Below the pieces are notes generated by a model. That model was not told the DNA's origin, did not search any database, and saw nothing but the letters and a program-made list of their open reading frames with translations. Made by a program: the position numbers and the translations under genes. A DNA stretch of 64,000 nucleotides from Acinetobacter schindleri CIP 107287. GTDB lineage: Bacteria > Pseudomonadota > Gammaproteobacteria > Pseudomonadales > Moraxellaceae. Of this stretch, positions 18,590 through 30,098 are shown one piece after another; the first letter of the stretch is position 1, and each line of letters starts with the position of its first letter. The DNA is taken from assembly GCF_000368625.1 (NCBI RefSeq), contig NZ_KB849580.1:124001-188000 (forward strand), read 5' to 3'.

Positions 18590-18620
18590 AAAGCAGTTTA
18601 AAGGGTAATCTGCTTTTTTT
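18590..18620 (-). terminator. Intrinsic terminator after the 18627-19175 gene
   Basis: On the minus strand, AAAAAAAGCAG, a loop and CTGCTTTTT form a stem with T-rich sequence behind it. It lies between the hypothetical gene and pglL. Confidence 0.7.
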
Positions 18621-18626
18621 TGCATG

Positions 18627-19175
18627 CTATTTTTCAAATTCTTTATGACATATACATAAGAAGTTTTCAATTTCATAAGGTTCAAGATTTTCTCTGATCA
18701 ACGATGGTAGCTGTTCCAGACTCACTCTTTTATTCTTCACCGTTAAGCCTAGTTTTTTTGCTCCTTCTTTGGAGCCAGATTGCACAATCAGCTCTTTAGG
18801 CAGGTAATTCAGTTTTGCGCCTATACGGAGTGCTGTATCAAAAATGAATAGATCGCCAATATCTTGAATAGATCTTAAATTTGAATCTAAAAGCTCATAA
18901 AGCTGTTCAAAATTTTGTGTTGCTTTTATTTCGGTTTTTATCTCGGTGAACTTTTTAAAAGCCTGTTCCGATGCCTGTTTCGGTAAGCGATATTGATGTG
19001 AGAATTTACGGCCATTTTTATTTTCTGCATAGGCTGCCTTTTTTAGAGCCTGATCAAAATCCATGTTTCTAAAATAGCTGAGTTCATTGTTTTTATCTTT
19101 ACGATACTCGTTTTTATAGCCCTGCACTAAACTTGCTAACGAACCTGAAGTTTTAGGCTTGAATTGACACGACAT
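18627..19175 (-). CDS. Hypothetical protein with helix-hairpin-helix-like C-terminal region
   Basis: A 182-residue soluble protein with no signal peptide or membrane segment. The N-terminal half is Lys-rich and charged. The C-terminal half contains DLFIFDTALRIGAKLNYLP (about 108-126) and then a Ser-Gly-Ser-Lys-Glu-Gly-Ala-Lys segment. This resembles a family of uncharacterised bacterial proteins whose hallmark is a 'YD-x-A-x-RIGA ... P-x-x-VYLHAG-x-R-x-GA' stretch. I do not know its function. It has a good GGGGTG ribosome-binding site before ATG 19175 and its own terminator. It sits in an AT-rich patch between pglL and the decayed tfpZ, so it may be a later insertion into a pilin/glycosylation locus. 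Confidence 0.7.
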   Translation of the reverse strand: MSCQFKPKTSGSLASLVQGYKNEYRKDKNNELSYFRNMDFDQALKKAAYAENKNGRKFSHQYRLPKQASEQAFKKFTEIKTEIKATQNFEQLYELLDSNLRSIQDIGDLFIFDTALRIGAKLNYLPKELIVQSGSKEGAKKLGLTVKNKRVSLEQLPSLIRENLEPYEIENFLCICHKEFEK

Positions 19176-19370
19176 TTTTCACCCCTTATTTATTAAAAAA
19201 CATATAATTAGAAAATCTGAGTAAATCCATTTTATTCTAAATCATTTCATTATACTTTTTCTGTATATTTGTTTAATTTAATCAGGTGTTTAGTGTGATA
19301 CTCTAGCAGACTATCCTCAAGAAGCAGACCATTGGCTAATCTGCTTTTTGACAATTTTTCTAAGACTGAC

Positions 19371-20134
19371 TTAGTTCCACGGACGTAGATCGACGATTTT
19401 AATAACTTCAGCTGTTTCTTTATTAATTAAAACCACCATATCGACAGCATTGGCTTTTAAAGGCAACCAAGCATCTGCATTGGGATATTTTGCTAAAGTT
19501 TTATTAACTTCTGTTTTTGAGTTGTATTGTTCCAATTCTTCAACTGGCACTGCACGTTGTTGAATTTGGTTTTTGGCCTGAGTGAATTCTACATAGCGTT
19601 CTGGCTGTTGAGCAAGGGAAATACCACCCAATACCTCTGTAAACATGTCATCTTGACGTTGTTGTGTACTTGATGCTGATTTTACTGCAACAAACTGTGG
19701 TTTGCTCCATGAGACATGTTGAAATTGCGGCTGAGCTTGATCAATATTTTTCAAAATAATGTCATTTTTTCGTACTAATTCAAAACGGTCTGCATGAAGT
19801 ACCAATCATGCTGGACAACCTTGCTCAATGCTAAATACACCATAACATAAAGCAGCAATTTGAATAATAATGATTACCGCAAGGTCAAATTTAAGCGTTT
19901 TTTTGCCTTCTTTATGACCAATAAATCGAAGACCGGCCCAACAATCATATCAACCGCCAGCATCATTAAAAAAAATTGGGTAACACCAACTGCGCTTGCA
20001 AGAGCGAATGGATACGAGATGAAAAATATAAGCCCACCTATGAATAAAACAATCAGAAATGAAATAGATAAATGGCTTAGGAAAAAAGGTGTTTGGACGT
20101 CTCTTATATCTACTGCTAAATCAATTAGATTCAC
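19371..20134 (-). pseudogene. tfpZ: Broken TfpX/TfpZ-family pilin accessory protein gene
   Basis: The conceptual product, about 250 residues, matches the TfpX/TfpZ family. It has an N-terminal membrane segment with ISYPFALASAVGVTQFFLMM and IVGPVFDLL, then KKTLKFDLA, a second membrane segment, and the soluble part starting ADRFELV. Two lesions break it. In the A run read from 19904 to 19898 (7 A) one base is missing: with 8 A the frame continues exactly into KKTLKFDLA. An in-frame TGA at 19806-19808 then precedes LVLHADRFELV. Intact members help their cognate pilin assemble and sit beside pilin and glycosyltransferase genes, as here. The intact tail would run from 19805 to 19371. The N-terminal boundary is uncertain. 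Confidence 0.82.
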
Positions 20135-20154
20135 AAAAAATTAAAGATCCTTTA

Positions 20155-20521
20155 ACGGAAAGTATGTTTAGTTGAGTCAACAATTTTTTCTATTTTTCTA
20201 GCGTTAAAATCTTTGCAGCCGTATCATTGATAATTACAACTAGAGTTAACTTATTATTTTCTAACTTGTACTGAATACTAACTTTGAATTTATTTTTTAT
20301 TTTATCTAAGCTATTGCACTCAAATGGTATATCAAATGAAATTTATTTTACAAAATCATTTCTTGAGAGAGAAAATATTCTTATCTTTGAGGACTTTCCA
20401 ATTTTCTATAAAAATATTCTTTTTCCTATTTTTAAATTTTAACTTTAGTGATTACTCAAAAATTTCATTAAGGGTATTTAGTATAGGCATTCAATTTCCC
20501 CCGATATATTACTAATATATA
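20155..20521 (-). other. AT-rich gap with a possible gene remnant
   Basis: No intact gene. On the minus strand an open frame of about 50 codons (20342 to 20190) encodes a non-random-looking segment with FECNSLDKIKNKFKVSIQY and LTLVVIINDTAAKILTLEK. It has no start codon and is preceded by a stop. Just upstream another frame encodes a Lys-rich segment. This may be a decayed small gene. I do not recognise it. Confidence 0.35.
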
Positions 20522-20548
20522 AAAAAGACTGGTAAACCAGTCTTTTCT
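20522..20548 (-). terminator. Intrinsic terminator after the pilin gene
   Basis: Stem AAAAGACTGG/CCAGTCTTTT with a short loop. On the minus strand it is followed by a T run. It ends the pilin transcript. Confidence 0.85.
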
Positions 20549-20562
20549 AATCTTAATATAAA

Positions 20563-21051
20563 TTATCCGCGGCATGTACCTGGTAAATATTTAGCAGGAA
20601 GGCCGGCTGCACCAGCAGCAGGACCACACTTCCATGAAGCAATTACTGTACCACCATCTGTACGGGTAGTAATTGCCGCACCATTAGAATCAAGAGGTGT
20701 CATAATAATTGATTTACTTTGAGCAGCTGCTGGAAGAGATGGATCTGCTGTCGTTTTTACAGTGATAACACCTGTAGCTGATGTGGCAACAGACTGTACA
20801 TATTTTGTTGAGGGAGTAGTGTTATCACCTACTTCACAACCCCATTGATTTGCACGTGGAAGTACTGAGCCAGATTGATACACTTCTGAAACAATAGTAC
20901 GGCAGGTAGAGCCAGCCAACACTACTTCAGAAATTTTTGCCCGGACAGTATAATCTTGATAAGCAGGAAGGGCGACCGCAGCCAAAATACCAATAATTGC
21001 AACAACAATCATTAATTCAATAAGGGTAAAACCTTTCTGTACTGTATTCAT
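20563..21051 (-). CDS. Type IV pilin, PilA/ComP-like
   Basis: A 162-residue prepilin with leader MNTVQKG and mature start [20 protein letters not shown] (Glu5 present), continuing [15 protein letters not shown]. Four cysteines, Cys50, Cys72, Cys142 and Cys160, suggest two disulfides, the second closing the D-region. The ending PGTCRG resembles ComP and Acinetobacter PilA proteins. The C-terminus is not a terminal Ser, so it does not look like a TfpO substrate; internal Ser/Thr/Ala-rich stretches could be PglL sites. ATG 21051 has GGAG six bases upstream. Whether it is the major pilin of this strain or a ComP-type pilin with a DNA-uptake role cannot be settled without the rest of the genome. 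Confidence 0.88.
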   Translation of the reverse strand: MNTVQKGFTLIELMIVVAIIGILAAVALPAYQDYTVRAKISEVVLAGSTCRTIVSEVYQSGSVLPRANQWGCEVGDNTTPSTKYVQSVATSATGVITVKTTADPSLPAAAQSKSIIMTPLDSNGAAITTRTDGGTVIASWKCGPAAGAAGLPAKYLPGTCRG

Positions 21052-21225
21052 AACATTCTCCACAAATGTTTTTTGTTTATTTATAAGCCTAAAGAAAAAG
21101 CTCATTTAGCTTAATTTTATATTTAGCACTAAGTGTGCCAAGTTTTATTATAATAAAATTGAGATAAAAAACAGCACTTTAAAAAAATATTTTTATTTTT
21201 GTAATTTATGTGTTTTATTTTGTGT

Positions 21226-21254
21226 AACTAACTGACAAATTTTGTCAGTTAGTT
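21226..21254. repeat. 29-bp near-perfect palindrome after the TPM gene
   Basis: A 14-bp arm AACTAACTGACAAA (21226-21239), one central T, and the exact complementary arm (21241-21254). It lies 9 bp beyond the stop of the TPM gene. On the minus strand a T-rich tract does not follow directly, so it is either a U-poor terminator or a protein-binding site. Confidence 0.6.
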
Positions 21255-21262
21255 GACATAGT

Positions 21263-21823
21263 TCATCCCAGTATAATCGGTTTATTCCCTAATTCATTTT
21301 CTAAATCATCTATTTTACGATCGTAGTACTGATCTAATACTTCTCCAATCTGCTTTACACCCTCAATGACGCCCTCTTTAAACCTCTGCTGAGCCAGATT
21401 TTGAATGATGTTTTGACAGATTACATCCCAGACTTGCTGGGTCGTTGCATTCTTAATTCCCCGGTCAATCACAATTTCCACCTTGCGCTCGCACAGATTC
21501 AAATAGAGTAGTACTCCACTATTATATTCAGTATCCCAAACCCCAAGTTCAGCAAAGAGTTGTCGGGCGCGACAAAGCGTATCTTGATAATAAGCAGATC
21601 GTGAAGGTAGACAGCCTTCAATCACCACCTGAATCTCCCCGATATGCCCATGCTCGGCTTCTTCGACCGCAACTGCAATGGCATGTTGATCCTGCTTGGA
21701 GAAAAAACGCTTGGTCGCCGGCATATAAAAGAAATGCTTGAGCCAGCGCTTAAAACTCGGCTGTGCATGCTCTTCTAACTTCGGCTGCGTGACAATTTCT
21801 GTCGTATCTGTAGTTATTACCAT
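21263..21823 (-). CDS. TPM-domain membrane-linked protein
   Basis: A 186-residue protein with a TPM (YgcG/PF04536-type) domain in its C-terminal two thirds: HGHIGEIQVVIEGCLPSRSAYY (split; about 54-75), the ARQLFAELGVWDTEYNSGVLLYLNL block and VEIVIDRGIKNA (about 113-124). It has no signal peptide; a basic hydrophobic stretch RWLKHFFYMPATKRFF near residue 25 may touch the membrane. Its start overlaps the end of the ygcG-like gene by 7 bp. The lemA-ygcG-TPM trio is a common operon in Acinetobacter and Pseudomonas. Its molecular role is unknown. Confidence 0.85.
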   Translation of the reverse strand: MVITTDTTEIVTQPKLEEHAQPSFKRWLKHFFYMPATKRFFSKQDQHAIAVAVEEAEHGHIGEIQVVIEGCLPSRSAYYQDTLCRARQLFAELGVWDTEYNSGVLLYLNLCERKVEIVIDRGIKNATTQQVWDVICQNIIQNLAQQRFKEGVIEGVKQIGEVLDQYYDRKIDDLENELGNKPIILG

Positions 21824-22860
21824 GAGCCTGATGCTCCTCCCCCACCAAAACCACCACCGCCACCGCCGAAGCCGCCACCAAAACCACCGCGGCCGCTACC
21901 GCCACGACCAGCACCAGAAGCAAAGGCATACAAAAGTAGCTGCGCCAGTGAAGTGATTAATACAAAAAATACGCCTATCCCAATCATTAAACTGGCAATT
22001 AAACCCATGCCATTGACTAGGCCAGCAGCTGTGCCTGCAACTGCAGCAGTTGCAGCACTAAGTTTTTTACCAAAAATCATCGAAGCAACCACACCAGCGA
22101 TGATGATAAAAATCACAGTACCAAAAGTTGCTTGAGAAGCTTGCTGGGCTTTATAAGCCTGTTCCTGACGCTCTTTTAGTTCATCAGCTGCCTGTGCTGC
22201 AATTTCAGGATCAAGATTTAAAATCCGTTCTATTTCAGCCAGTCCTGAGTCGATCCCCTGAGCATATTGAGCCTGTTTAAAATACGGCGTGATCTTGTCA
22301 TTGATAATCCGGCCTGCCACGATATCGGGCAGTACACCTTCCAGACCATAACCGGTCAGGATCTGAATACGGCGATCATTGATGGCAATCGTCATCAATA
22401 AACCATTATCGCGTTTGGCCGAACCGAGCTGCCAGGCGTCAGCCACGCGCATGGAATAATCAAAAATATCTTCCTGCCCCGTGGTCGGAACAATCACGAC
22501 ACCAACCTGGCCTTTACCCGCATTATGCAAGTTTAAAATGCGTTGACTAATGGCCTGCTTTTCAGCTGGACTGAGTATATTGGCCTGATCAATCACCGGT
22601 TCATTTAGACTGGGTAAATCACGCTGACTCTGGCCTTCAGCCATATCATTGGCAATTTGTGGCTGCTGGGCTGGTGTTACTTCAGTATCCGTTTGGGCTG
22701 TTGGAGAATTAGTCACAGCCGGCTTTTGTAATATTTCGCGCGCCACAATGACTTCTTCAGTATCCGTAGCTGTGGCGGTTTCTGCTGATACAGGCACTAC
22801 CATCCCCATGGCCAACATGAGGAGCAACCCGGCACAGTATTTCAGCAGCATCTCAGACAT
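21817..22860 (-). CDS. ygcG: YgcG-family TPM-domain protein
   Basis: A 347-residue secreted or membrane protein with a signal peptide (about 1-26, ending VSAET), and a TPM domain from about 85 to 225 with EPVIDQANILSP, GVVIVPTTGQEDIFDYSMRVA and DNGLLMTIAINDRRIQILTG. Two membrane segments follow (about 245-265 and 285-312), and the C-terminus is a Gly/Phe-rich tail rich in GGGG repeats, as in E. coli YgcG. A start at 22851 is also possible. It follows lemA by 30 bp. TPM proteins have been linked to membrane-protein maintenance and PSII repair in plants. The bacterial role is unclear. Confidence 0.88.
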   Translation of the reverse strand: MSEMLLKYCAGLLLMLAMGMVVPVSAETATATDTEEVIVAREILQKPAVTNSPTAQTDTEVTPAQQPQIANDMAEGQSQRDLPSLNEPVIDQANILSPAEKQAISQRILNLHNAGKGQVGVVIVPTTGQEDIFDYSMRVADAWQLGSAKRDNGLLMTIAINDRRIQILTGYGLEGVLPDIVAGRIINDKITPYFKQAQYAQGIDSGLAEIERILNLDPEIAAQAADELKERQEQAYKAQQASQATFGTVIFIIIAGVVASMIFGKKLSAATAAVAGTAAGLVNGMGLIASLMIGIGVFFVLITSLAQLLLYAFASGAGRGGSGRGGFGGGFGGGGGGFGGGGASGSW

Positions 22861-22890
22861 CTGATTTCTCGCTTATTTACAAGTCAGTCA

Positions 22891-23481
22891 TTATTCAAAG
22901 GAAACCGTTGGAGCTTTTTGGGCACTTTGCTCAGCACTAAAGTTTGGTTTGGTATCCATACCAATTACTTTGGCGGTCATCACTTGCGGGAATTGACGCG
23001 CATAAGAGTTAAAGTCCTGAACCGTAGTGATATAACGATTACGTGCTACAGCGATTCTATTTTCAGTACCTTCGAGCTGTACCTGTAAATCACGGAACTG
23101 CTGATTGGCTTTCAGGTCTGGATAATTCTCGGTCACCGCCAATAAACGCGACAAAGCACTGGTCATTTGCGACTGCGCTTCCTGATAACGCTGGAATAAT
23201 TCAGGATCTTCCAGCACTTCTCGATCTACTTTTAGCCCTGCGACATTAGCACGCGCTTGAGTCACCTCAGTTAAAACTTGCTCTTCATGCGCAGCATAAC
23301 CTTTCACGACATTCACCAGATTTGGCACCAGATCGGCACGACGCTGATACTGGTTCTGTACTTCAGACCAGGCTGCCGTTACTGCTTCATCCTTGACTTG
23401 CAAAGTGTTATAGCCACAGCCACTCAGGGTTAAGGTACTGGCCAGCATCAAAGCTATGAGAGATTGTTTTAATACACGCAT
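22891..23481 (-). CDS. lemA: LemA family lipoprotein
   Basis: A 196-residue LemA protein. The N-terminal signal peptide has the lipobox LSGC (Cys22), so it is probably a lipoprotein. The signature NQYQRRADLVPNLVNVVKGYAAHE (split; about 43-66) is followed by long helices and the RYITTVQDFNSYARQFP segment near 148-164. LemA folds into helical bundles on membranes. Its function is unknown, though it is almost always next to TPM or HtpX genes. It leads the lemA-ygcG-TPM operon. Confidence 0.93.
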   Translation of the reverse strand: MRVLKQSLIALMLASTLTLSGCGYNTLQVKDEAVTAAWSEVQNQYQRRADLVPNLVNVVKGYAAHEEQVLTEVTQARANVAGLKVDREVLEDPELFQRYQEAQSQMTSALSRLLAVTENYPDLKANQQFRDLQVQLEGTENRIAVARNRYITTVQDFNSYARQFPQVMTAKVIGMDTKPNFSAEQSAQKAPTVSFE

Positions 23482-23614
23482 GATGTCTCATCCTCAATTC
23501 TTTATTGATATTTATATAATTAATTTGATTTTAAACAGTATTTTCTAAAGTTTTGTTACTTTTTATAATCTTTTTAATGCTTCCTATTTTAAGCTTGGAA
23601 ATCATCAAAAATTT

Positions 23615-23640
23615 AAAAAACCCGCCGTAGCGGGTTCTTT
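23615..23640 (-). terminator. Intrinsic terminator after gltD
   Basis: Stem AACCCGC/GCGGGTT around TACG, with a T run on the minus strand. It separates gltD from lemA. Confidence 0.88.
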
Positions 23641-23666
23641 AAATGATTTCAGTGAATTTTTAACTG

Positions 23667-25160
<1,494 letters not shown>

Positions 25161-28100
25161 TTATTGTGGATCAGCTTGAGTTGTTTTCAACAGCGTTTGC
25201 AAGTTGGCAGCTTTTGGTTTTACCAACCAGAACTTACGGCTATAGAAGTCAAACTCGTGGCGGATCTTGTACGCCCAAGCACTACCTGTTTCTTTAATAT
25301 GTTCATCCAAGATACGACCCAGGAACGCTTTGTGCTCTTCCATCGCTTCCGTAGAAATACGGTTCAGCTCAATCAGTTCATGGTTGTAATGGTCAACGAA
25401 GTCGTTATCCAGATCAAGTACATAGGCAAACCCACCGGTCATACCTGCACCGAAGTTGTGGCCTACTTTACCAAGCACAGTCACAATACCACCAGTCATA
25501 TATTCACAGCAGTGGTCGCCCGCACCTTCAATCACGGCGAAGGCGCCAGAGTTACGTACCGCAAAACGCTCACCCGCAGTACCTGCAGCAAACAGTTTAC
25601 CGCCAGTCGCCCCATACAGACAGGTGTTCCCAATAATTGCGGTATTTTGTGTCTGGAATGGTGAACCTTTCGGTGGGAAGATCGAGATACGACCACCAGC
25701 CATGCCTTTACCGACATAGTCATTGGCATCACCTTCAAGGCTGATGTGCAGACCACCGGCATTCCATACACCCAGTGACTGACCTGCTGTACCCAGCAAG
25801 TTTACTTTAACCGGATGCGCTTCCATGCTCAGGTTGCCATAACGGCGGGCAATTTCACCGGATAAACGCGCACCAATCGAACGGTCACAGTTACCAATGC
25901 TGTAGTGATATTCGCCACCAGTACCTGCTTCAATCGCTGGCAGAATTTCTTCCACCATTTTCTCAGCCAGAATACCTTTATCAAACGGCGCATTGCCCTG
26001 AACTTCACAGTACTGTGCTTTACCTTCAGCTGCAGGATGTGACTCCAGCAGTTTGCTCAGATCTAGATGTGCATGCTTGTCAGTTTCACCTGGCAAGACT
26101 TCTAGCAGATCGGTACGGCCAATCAGGTCTTTCAGACTAGATACACCGAGTGCTGCTAACCATTCACGGGTTTCTTCAGCAATAAAGGTGAAGAAGTTGA
26201 TCAGCATTTGTGGTTCGCCGATGTAGTGTTCTTGACGCAAGTGATCCTGCTGGGTTGCTACACCGGTTGCACAGTTATTCAAGTGGCAAATACGCAGGTA
26301 TTTACAACCCAGTGCGATCATTGGCGTCGAACCAAAACCGAAGCTTTCTGCACCCAGAATTGCTGCTTTCACAACGTCCAAACCGGTTTTTAAACCACCA
26401 TCGGTTTGTACGCGGACTTTACCACGCAGGTCATTTACGCGAAGGGCTTGATGCGCTTCACTTAGACCAAGCTCCCAAGGCGAACCTGCATGGTGAATAG
26501 AGGAAAGTGGAGAAGCCGCTGTACCGCCGTCATAACCAGAAATGGTAATGAAGTCAGCATAGGCTTTCGCTACACCTGCCGCAATCGTACCGACACCTGG
26601 TTCAGAAACAAGCTTAACTGACACCATCGCCTGTGGGTTAACTTGTTTTAAATCAAAGATCAACTGTGATAAATCTTCAATTGAATAGATGTCATGATGC
26701 GGTGGTGGCGAAATGAGGGTTACACCTGGTACAGAGTAACGCAAACGAGCAATCAGACCGTTTACTTTACCGCCCGGCAACTGGCCACCTTCACCTGGTT
26801 TTGCACCTTGCGCGACTTTAATTTGCAGGACTTCTGCCGAAGTTAAGTAAGCAGGCGTCACACCAAAACGGCCCGATGCAATTTGTTTGATTTTCGAGTT
26901 ACGGATGGTGCCGTAACGCGCTGGATCTTCACCGCCCTCACCTGAGTTTGAACGACCACCAATCGTGTTCATGGCAATCGCAATCGCTTCGTGTGCTTCA
27001 GGCGACAATGCACCTAAAGACATACCCGCAGAGTCAAAGCGAGGCAGGATCTCTTCTACCGATTCCACTTGATCCAGTGCAATCGAATTGTCTGTTTTCA
27101 GTTTAAATAGGTCACGGATCGTTGCGATCGGACGGTTATTCACAAGTTCTGCATATTCTTTAAAGTCAGCATAATTACCAGAACGTACTGCTTTATGCAG
27201 TGAATTAATTACGTCCGGGTTAAATGCATGGTATTCCTTACCGAATACAAATTTCAGCAAGCCACCTTGATCAATGGGTTTACGGTTTTTCCAGGCAAGA
27301 TCCGCCAGCTGTTTTTGATCATTTTCAAGATCAACAAAGGTTGCACCCTGAATACGACTCGGCACACCAATGAAGCATGTATCAACCACTTCATTCGACA
27401 GACCGACTGCTTCAAATAACTGACCGCCACGGTAAGAGGCTACCGTCGAAATTCCCATTTTCGATAGAACTTTGAGTAAGCCTTTTTCAATACCCTTACG
27501 GAAGTTGTTTTGCGCGTATACCGGATCACCCAGCAATTCACCTTTCGCGACCAGATCATTGATCACGTCATACGCCAGGTATGGATAAATCGCTGTCGCA
27601 CCAAAGCCTAGAAGTACCGCAAACTGATGTGGATCACGAGCAAAGCCGGTTTCGATAATCAGATTCGCATCGGTACGCAGACCTGTATTGATCAGATAAT
27701 GGTGTACTGCACCAGTGACCATCACAGCATTAGCTGGCAAGAAGCCTTCACGAATTTTCTTGTCTGAAAGCACCAGTAAAGTCTTACCATCACGAATCGC
27801 TTGGGCAGATTCTTCACAGATACGTGAGATCGCCGCTTCAAGACCTTCCGTTTCTGGATAGTTCAGATCGATGTCCGCAATTTCATAACCTTTACGGCCG
27901 ATGGTACGGATCTGATGCATTTTTGAATTCGTCAGCACCGGGCTGGATACGATCAAACGGTCTGCATGTTCTGGGCTTTGCTCAAATACATTCTGTTCAC
28001 GACCGAAACAGGTTTCCAGTGACATCACAATCGATTCACGTAGTGGATCGATCGGCGGATTAGTGACCTGCGCAAACTGCTGACGGAAGTAATCGGAAAC

Positions 28101-29642
28101 GTGACGTACCTGACGTGATAATACGGCCATTGGCGTATCATCACCCATTGAACCTACAGCTTCCTGACCGCTTTCTGCGATTGGACGTAATAACTGGTCA
28201 CGCTCTTCAAAAGTCACCATGAACATTTTCTGTGCCGCTTTCAGGCTATCGCCTTTTAAGCCTTGATCGCACAGATATTCTTCCAGCTCAGGGCTACCCT
28301 GTAGACGTACTGAATTTTCACGCAGCCATTCACGGTATGGACGCATACGTTTCAGGTGGTTATTGACATCCTGAGTATCTAATACTTTACCAGTCAATGT
28401 ATCCACAACCAGAATCTGACCTGGACCTACACGACCTTTAGATACTACATCTTCAGGCTCATAACCCCAGACACCGATTTCAGACGCCAGGGTGATATAA
28501 CCATTTTTAGTCACGACCCAACGCGCAGGACGCAAACCATTACGGTCCAGCATACAGATCGCATGACGACCATCCTGTATTACAAGTCCTGCAGGACCAT
28601 CCCATGCTTCCATATGCTTAGAGTTAAACTCATAGAAGGCACGTAAGTCAGCATCAAGTGTTTCAACATTCTGCCAAGCGGGTGGAACCAGCATACGGAG
28701 TGCACGGAACAGGTCCATACCACCACCTACGAGGATTTCCAGCATATTATCCAGACTAGAAGAATCCGAACCAGTACGGTTAACAATTGGGTTCAGTTCA
28801 GTCAAGCCTGGCAGTAATGGATTTTCGAATTTAGGTGTACGTGCCAACGCCCAGTTACGGTTTGCAGTAATGGTATTGATTTCACCATTGTGCGCCAGGT
28901 AACGGAACGGTTGTGCCAACGGCCAGCGCGGCAAGGTATTGGTCGAGAAACGTTGGTGGAAGACCACAATATGTGACGCCAGACGCTCATCAGCCAGGTC
29001 AGTATAGAAATCAGCAATTGCTGCTGGCATCATCAGACCTTTGTAGCTGATCACAGTTGAGCATAAGGTAGTCACATAGAAGTATGGATCATTTGTCAGT
29101 TTCTGCTCGGCACGACGACGCGCCAGGAATAACTTACGGTTAAATTCAACCTCAGTGACACCGATTGGGCAGTTAACAATGACCTGTTCAAAAGCAGGTA
29201 AAGACTGCATCGCAATCTCACCTAATGCGCCATTGTTGGTGGGTACCACACGCCATGCGATAACCCGGCAACCTTCTTCTTCAATTTCTTTGGTTAATAC
29301 TTGTTTTGCGTGTGCTGCCAGTGCAGGATCCAGGTTCAGGAAGATCGTACCTACAGCAAAAATTTCGCTTAAGGTAATATCACTTAAACGTTTTGCTTCT
29401 TCACGAAAGAATTCCTTTGGCATTGCCAAAAGCAAACCACACCCATCACCGGTCTTACCATCTGCGGCAATACCACCACGGTGGGTCATACAACTTAAAC
29501 TATGAATTGCGGTCTTGACGAGATCATGGCTTGCATCACCCTGCATATGGGCGATCAAACCGAAACCACAGTTATCTTTAAACTCATCCGGTTGGTATAA
29601 ACCTTGAGCGGGAGCTACATTATTAGGCGATGGCATGTGCAT
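25161..29642 (-). CDS. gltB: Glutamate synthase large subunit
   Basis: The alpha subunit of GOGAT, 1493 residues, makes two glutamates from glutamine and 2-oxoglutarate. The N-terminal class II amidotransferase starts at Cys25 (DNCGFG) after a short propeptide that is removed. The central domain and the FMN-binding synthase domain follow ([36 protein letters not shown]), with the 3Fe-4S cysteines in [13 protein letters not shown]. The C-terminal GXGXG beta-helix domain ends the chain. ATG 29642 has AGGG seven bases upstream; ATG 29636 is an alternative. Confidence 0.98.
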   Translation of the reverse strand: MHMPSPNNVAPAQGLYQPDEFKDNCGFGLIAHMQGDASHDLVKTAIHSLSCMTHRGGIAADGKTGDGCGLLLAMPKEFFREEAKRLSDITLSEIFAVGTIFLNLDPALAAHAKQVLTKEIEEEGCRVIAWRVVPTNNGALGEIAMQSLPAFEQVIVNCPIGVTEVEFNRKLFLARRRAEQKLTNDPYFYVTTLCSTVISYKGLMMPAAIADFYTDLADERLASHIVVFHQRFSTNTLPRWPLAQPFRYLAHNGEINTITANRNWALARTPKFENPLLPGLTELNPIVNRTGSDSSSLDNMLEILVGGGMDLFRALRMLVPPAWQNVETLDADLRAFYEFNSKHMEAWDGPAGLVIQDGRHAICMLDRNGLRPARWVVTKNGYITLASEIGVWGYEPEDVVSKGRVGPGQILVVDTLTGKVLDTQDVNNHLKRMRPYREWLRENSVRLQGSPELEEYLCDQGLKGDSLKAAQKMFMVTFEERDQLLRPIAESGQEAVGSMGDDTPMAVLSRQVRHVSDYFRQQFAQVTNPPIDPLRESIVMSLETCFGREQNVFEQSPEHADRLIVSSPVLTNSKMHQIRTIGRKGYEIADIDLNYPETEGLEAAISRICEESAQAIRDGKTLLVLSDKKIREGFLPANAVMVTGAVHHYLINTGLRTDANLIIETGFARDPHQFAVLLGFGATAIYPYLAYDVINDLVAKGELLGDPVYAQNNFRKGIEKGLLKVLSKMGISTVASYRGGQLFEAVGLSNEVVDTCFIGVPSRIQGATFVDLENDQKQLADLAWKNRKPIDQGGLLKFVFGKEYHAFNPDVINSLHKAVRSGNYADFKEYAELVNNRPIATIRDLFKLKTDNSIALDQVESVEEILPRFDSAGMSLGALSPEAHEAIAIAMNTIGGRSNSGEGGEDPARYGTIRNSKIKQIASGRFGVTPAYLTSAEVLQIKVAQGAKPGEGGQLPGGKVNGLIARLRYSVPGVTLISPPPHHDIYSIEDLSQLIFDLKQVNPQAMVSVKLVSEPGVGTIAAGVAKAYADFITISGYDGGTAASPLSSIHHAGSPWELGLSEAHQALRVNDLRGKVRVQTDGGLKTGLDVVKAAILGAESFGFGSTPMIALGCKYLRICHLNNCATGVATQQDHLRQEHYIGEPQMLINFFTFIAEETREWLAALGVSSLKDLIGRTDLLEVLPGETDKHAHLDLSKLLESHPAAEGKAQYCEVQGNAPFDKGILAEKMVEEILPAIEAGTGGEYHYSIGNCDRSIGARLSGEIARRYGNLSMEAHPVKVNLLGTAGQSLGVWNAGGLHISLEGDANDYVGKGMAGGRISIFPPKGSPFQTQNTAIIGNTCLYGATGGKLFAAGTAGERFAVRNSGAFAVIEGAGDHCCEYMTGGIVTVLGKVGHNFGAGMTGGFAYVLDLDNDFVDHYNHELIELNRISTEAMEEHKAFLGRILDEHIKETGSAWAYKIRHEFDFYSRKFWLVKPKAANLQTLLKTTQADPQ

Positions 29643-30098
29643 AGCGTACCCTTCTTATCACAAAGCCCTGGCGGGCTGTTAAACAATCTAAATCCGTCTT
29701 TGCGATGGCGTCCAATTTACTTTCGAGGAAATTTCTATTAGCAGAGTAAAACTTTTCTTCACACTTTGAAGATAAACCTTTTCAGATTAATACGCATGAA
29801 AAATAAAGTTTAAAAAACTCAGAAATCACATAAAAATAACGACTAAATATGACGCTTACGCATAATCATCGAATCATTTTCGCGCCAAAACAGGGAGATT
29901 AATTCAATTCATGCACCAATAAAGCAAAGAACATGCCAACTTTATGCACTAAGACAGAAACAATACCAATGACAAAGATTTAGCAAATATTAGATACAGA
30001 GTGATGATTTTTATTGTGTATTTTTTGCACCAAAAGCGCACATTTATAGCATTTTTTTCATACAGGGTGCGCTATTTTAGCCCGCACCCAAATTTGTA
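29643..30098. other. Intergenic region upstream of gltB
   Basis: 456 bp, AT-rich, no gene seen. It must carry the gltB promoter. At its far end GGGTGCG (30065-30071) pairs with CGCACCC (30083-30089), a hairpin just after the SPOR gene that may be a weak terminator; a T run does not follow directly. Confidence 0.5.

Noticed and set aside
20324-20515. 63-codon plus-strand open frame
   Set aside because: Phe/Leu/Ile-rich product from very AT-rich DNA, no ribosome-binding site; more likely noise or the back of a decayed minus-strand gene.
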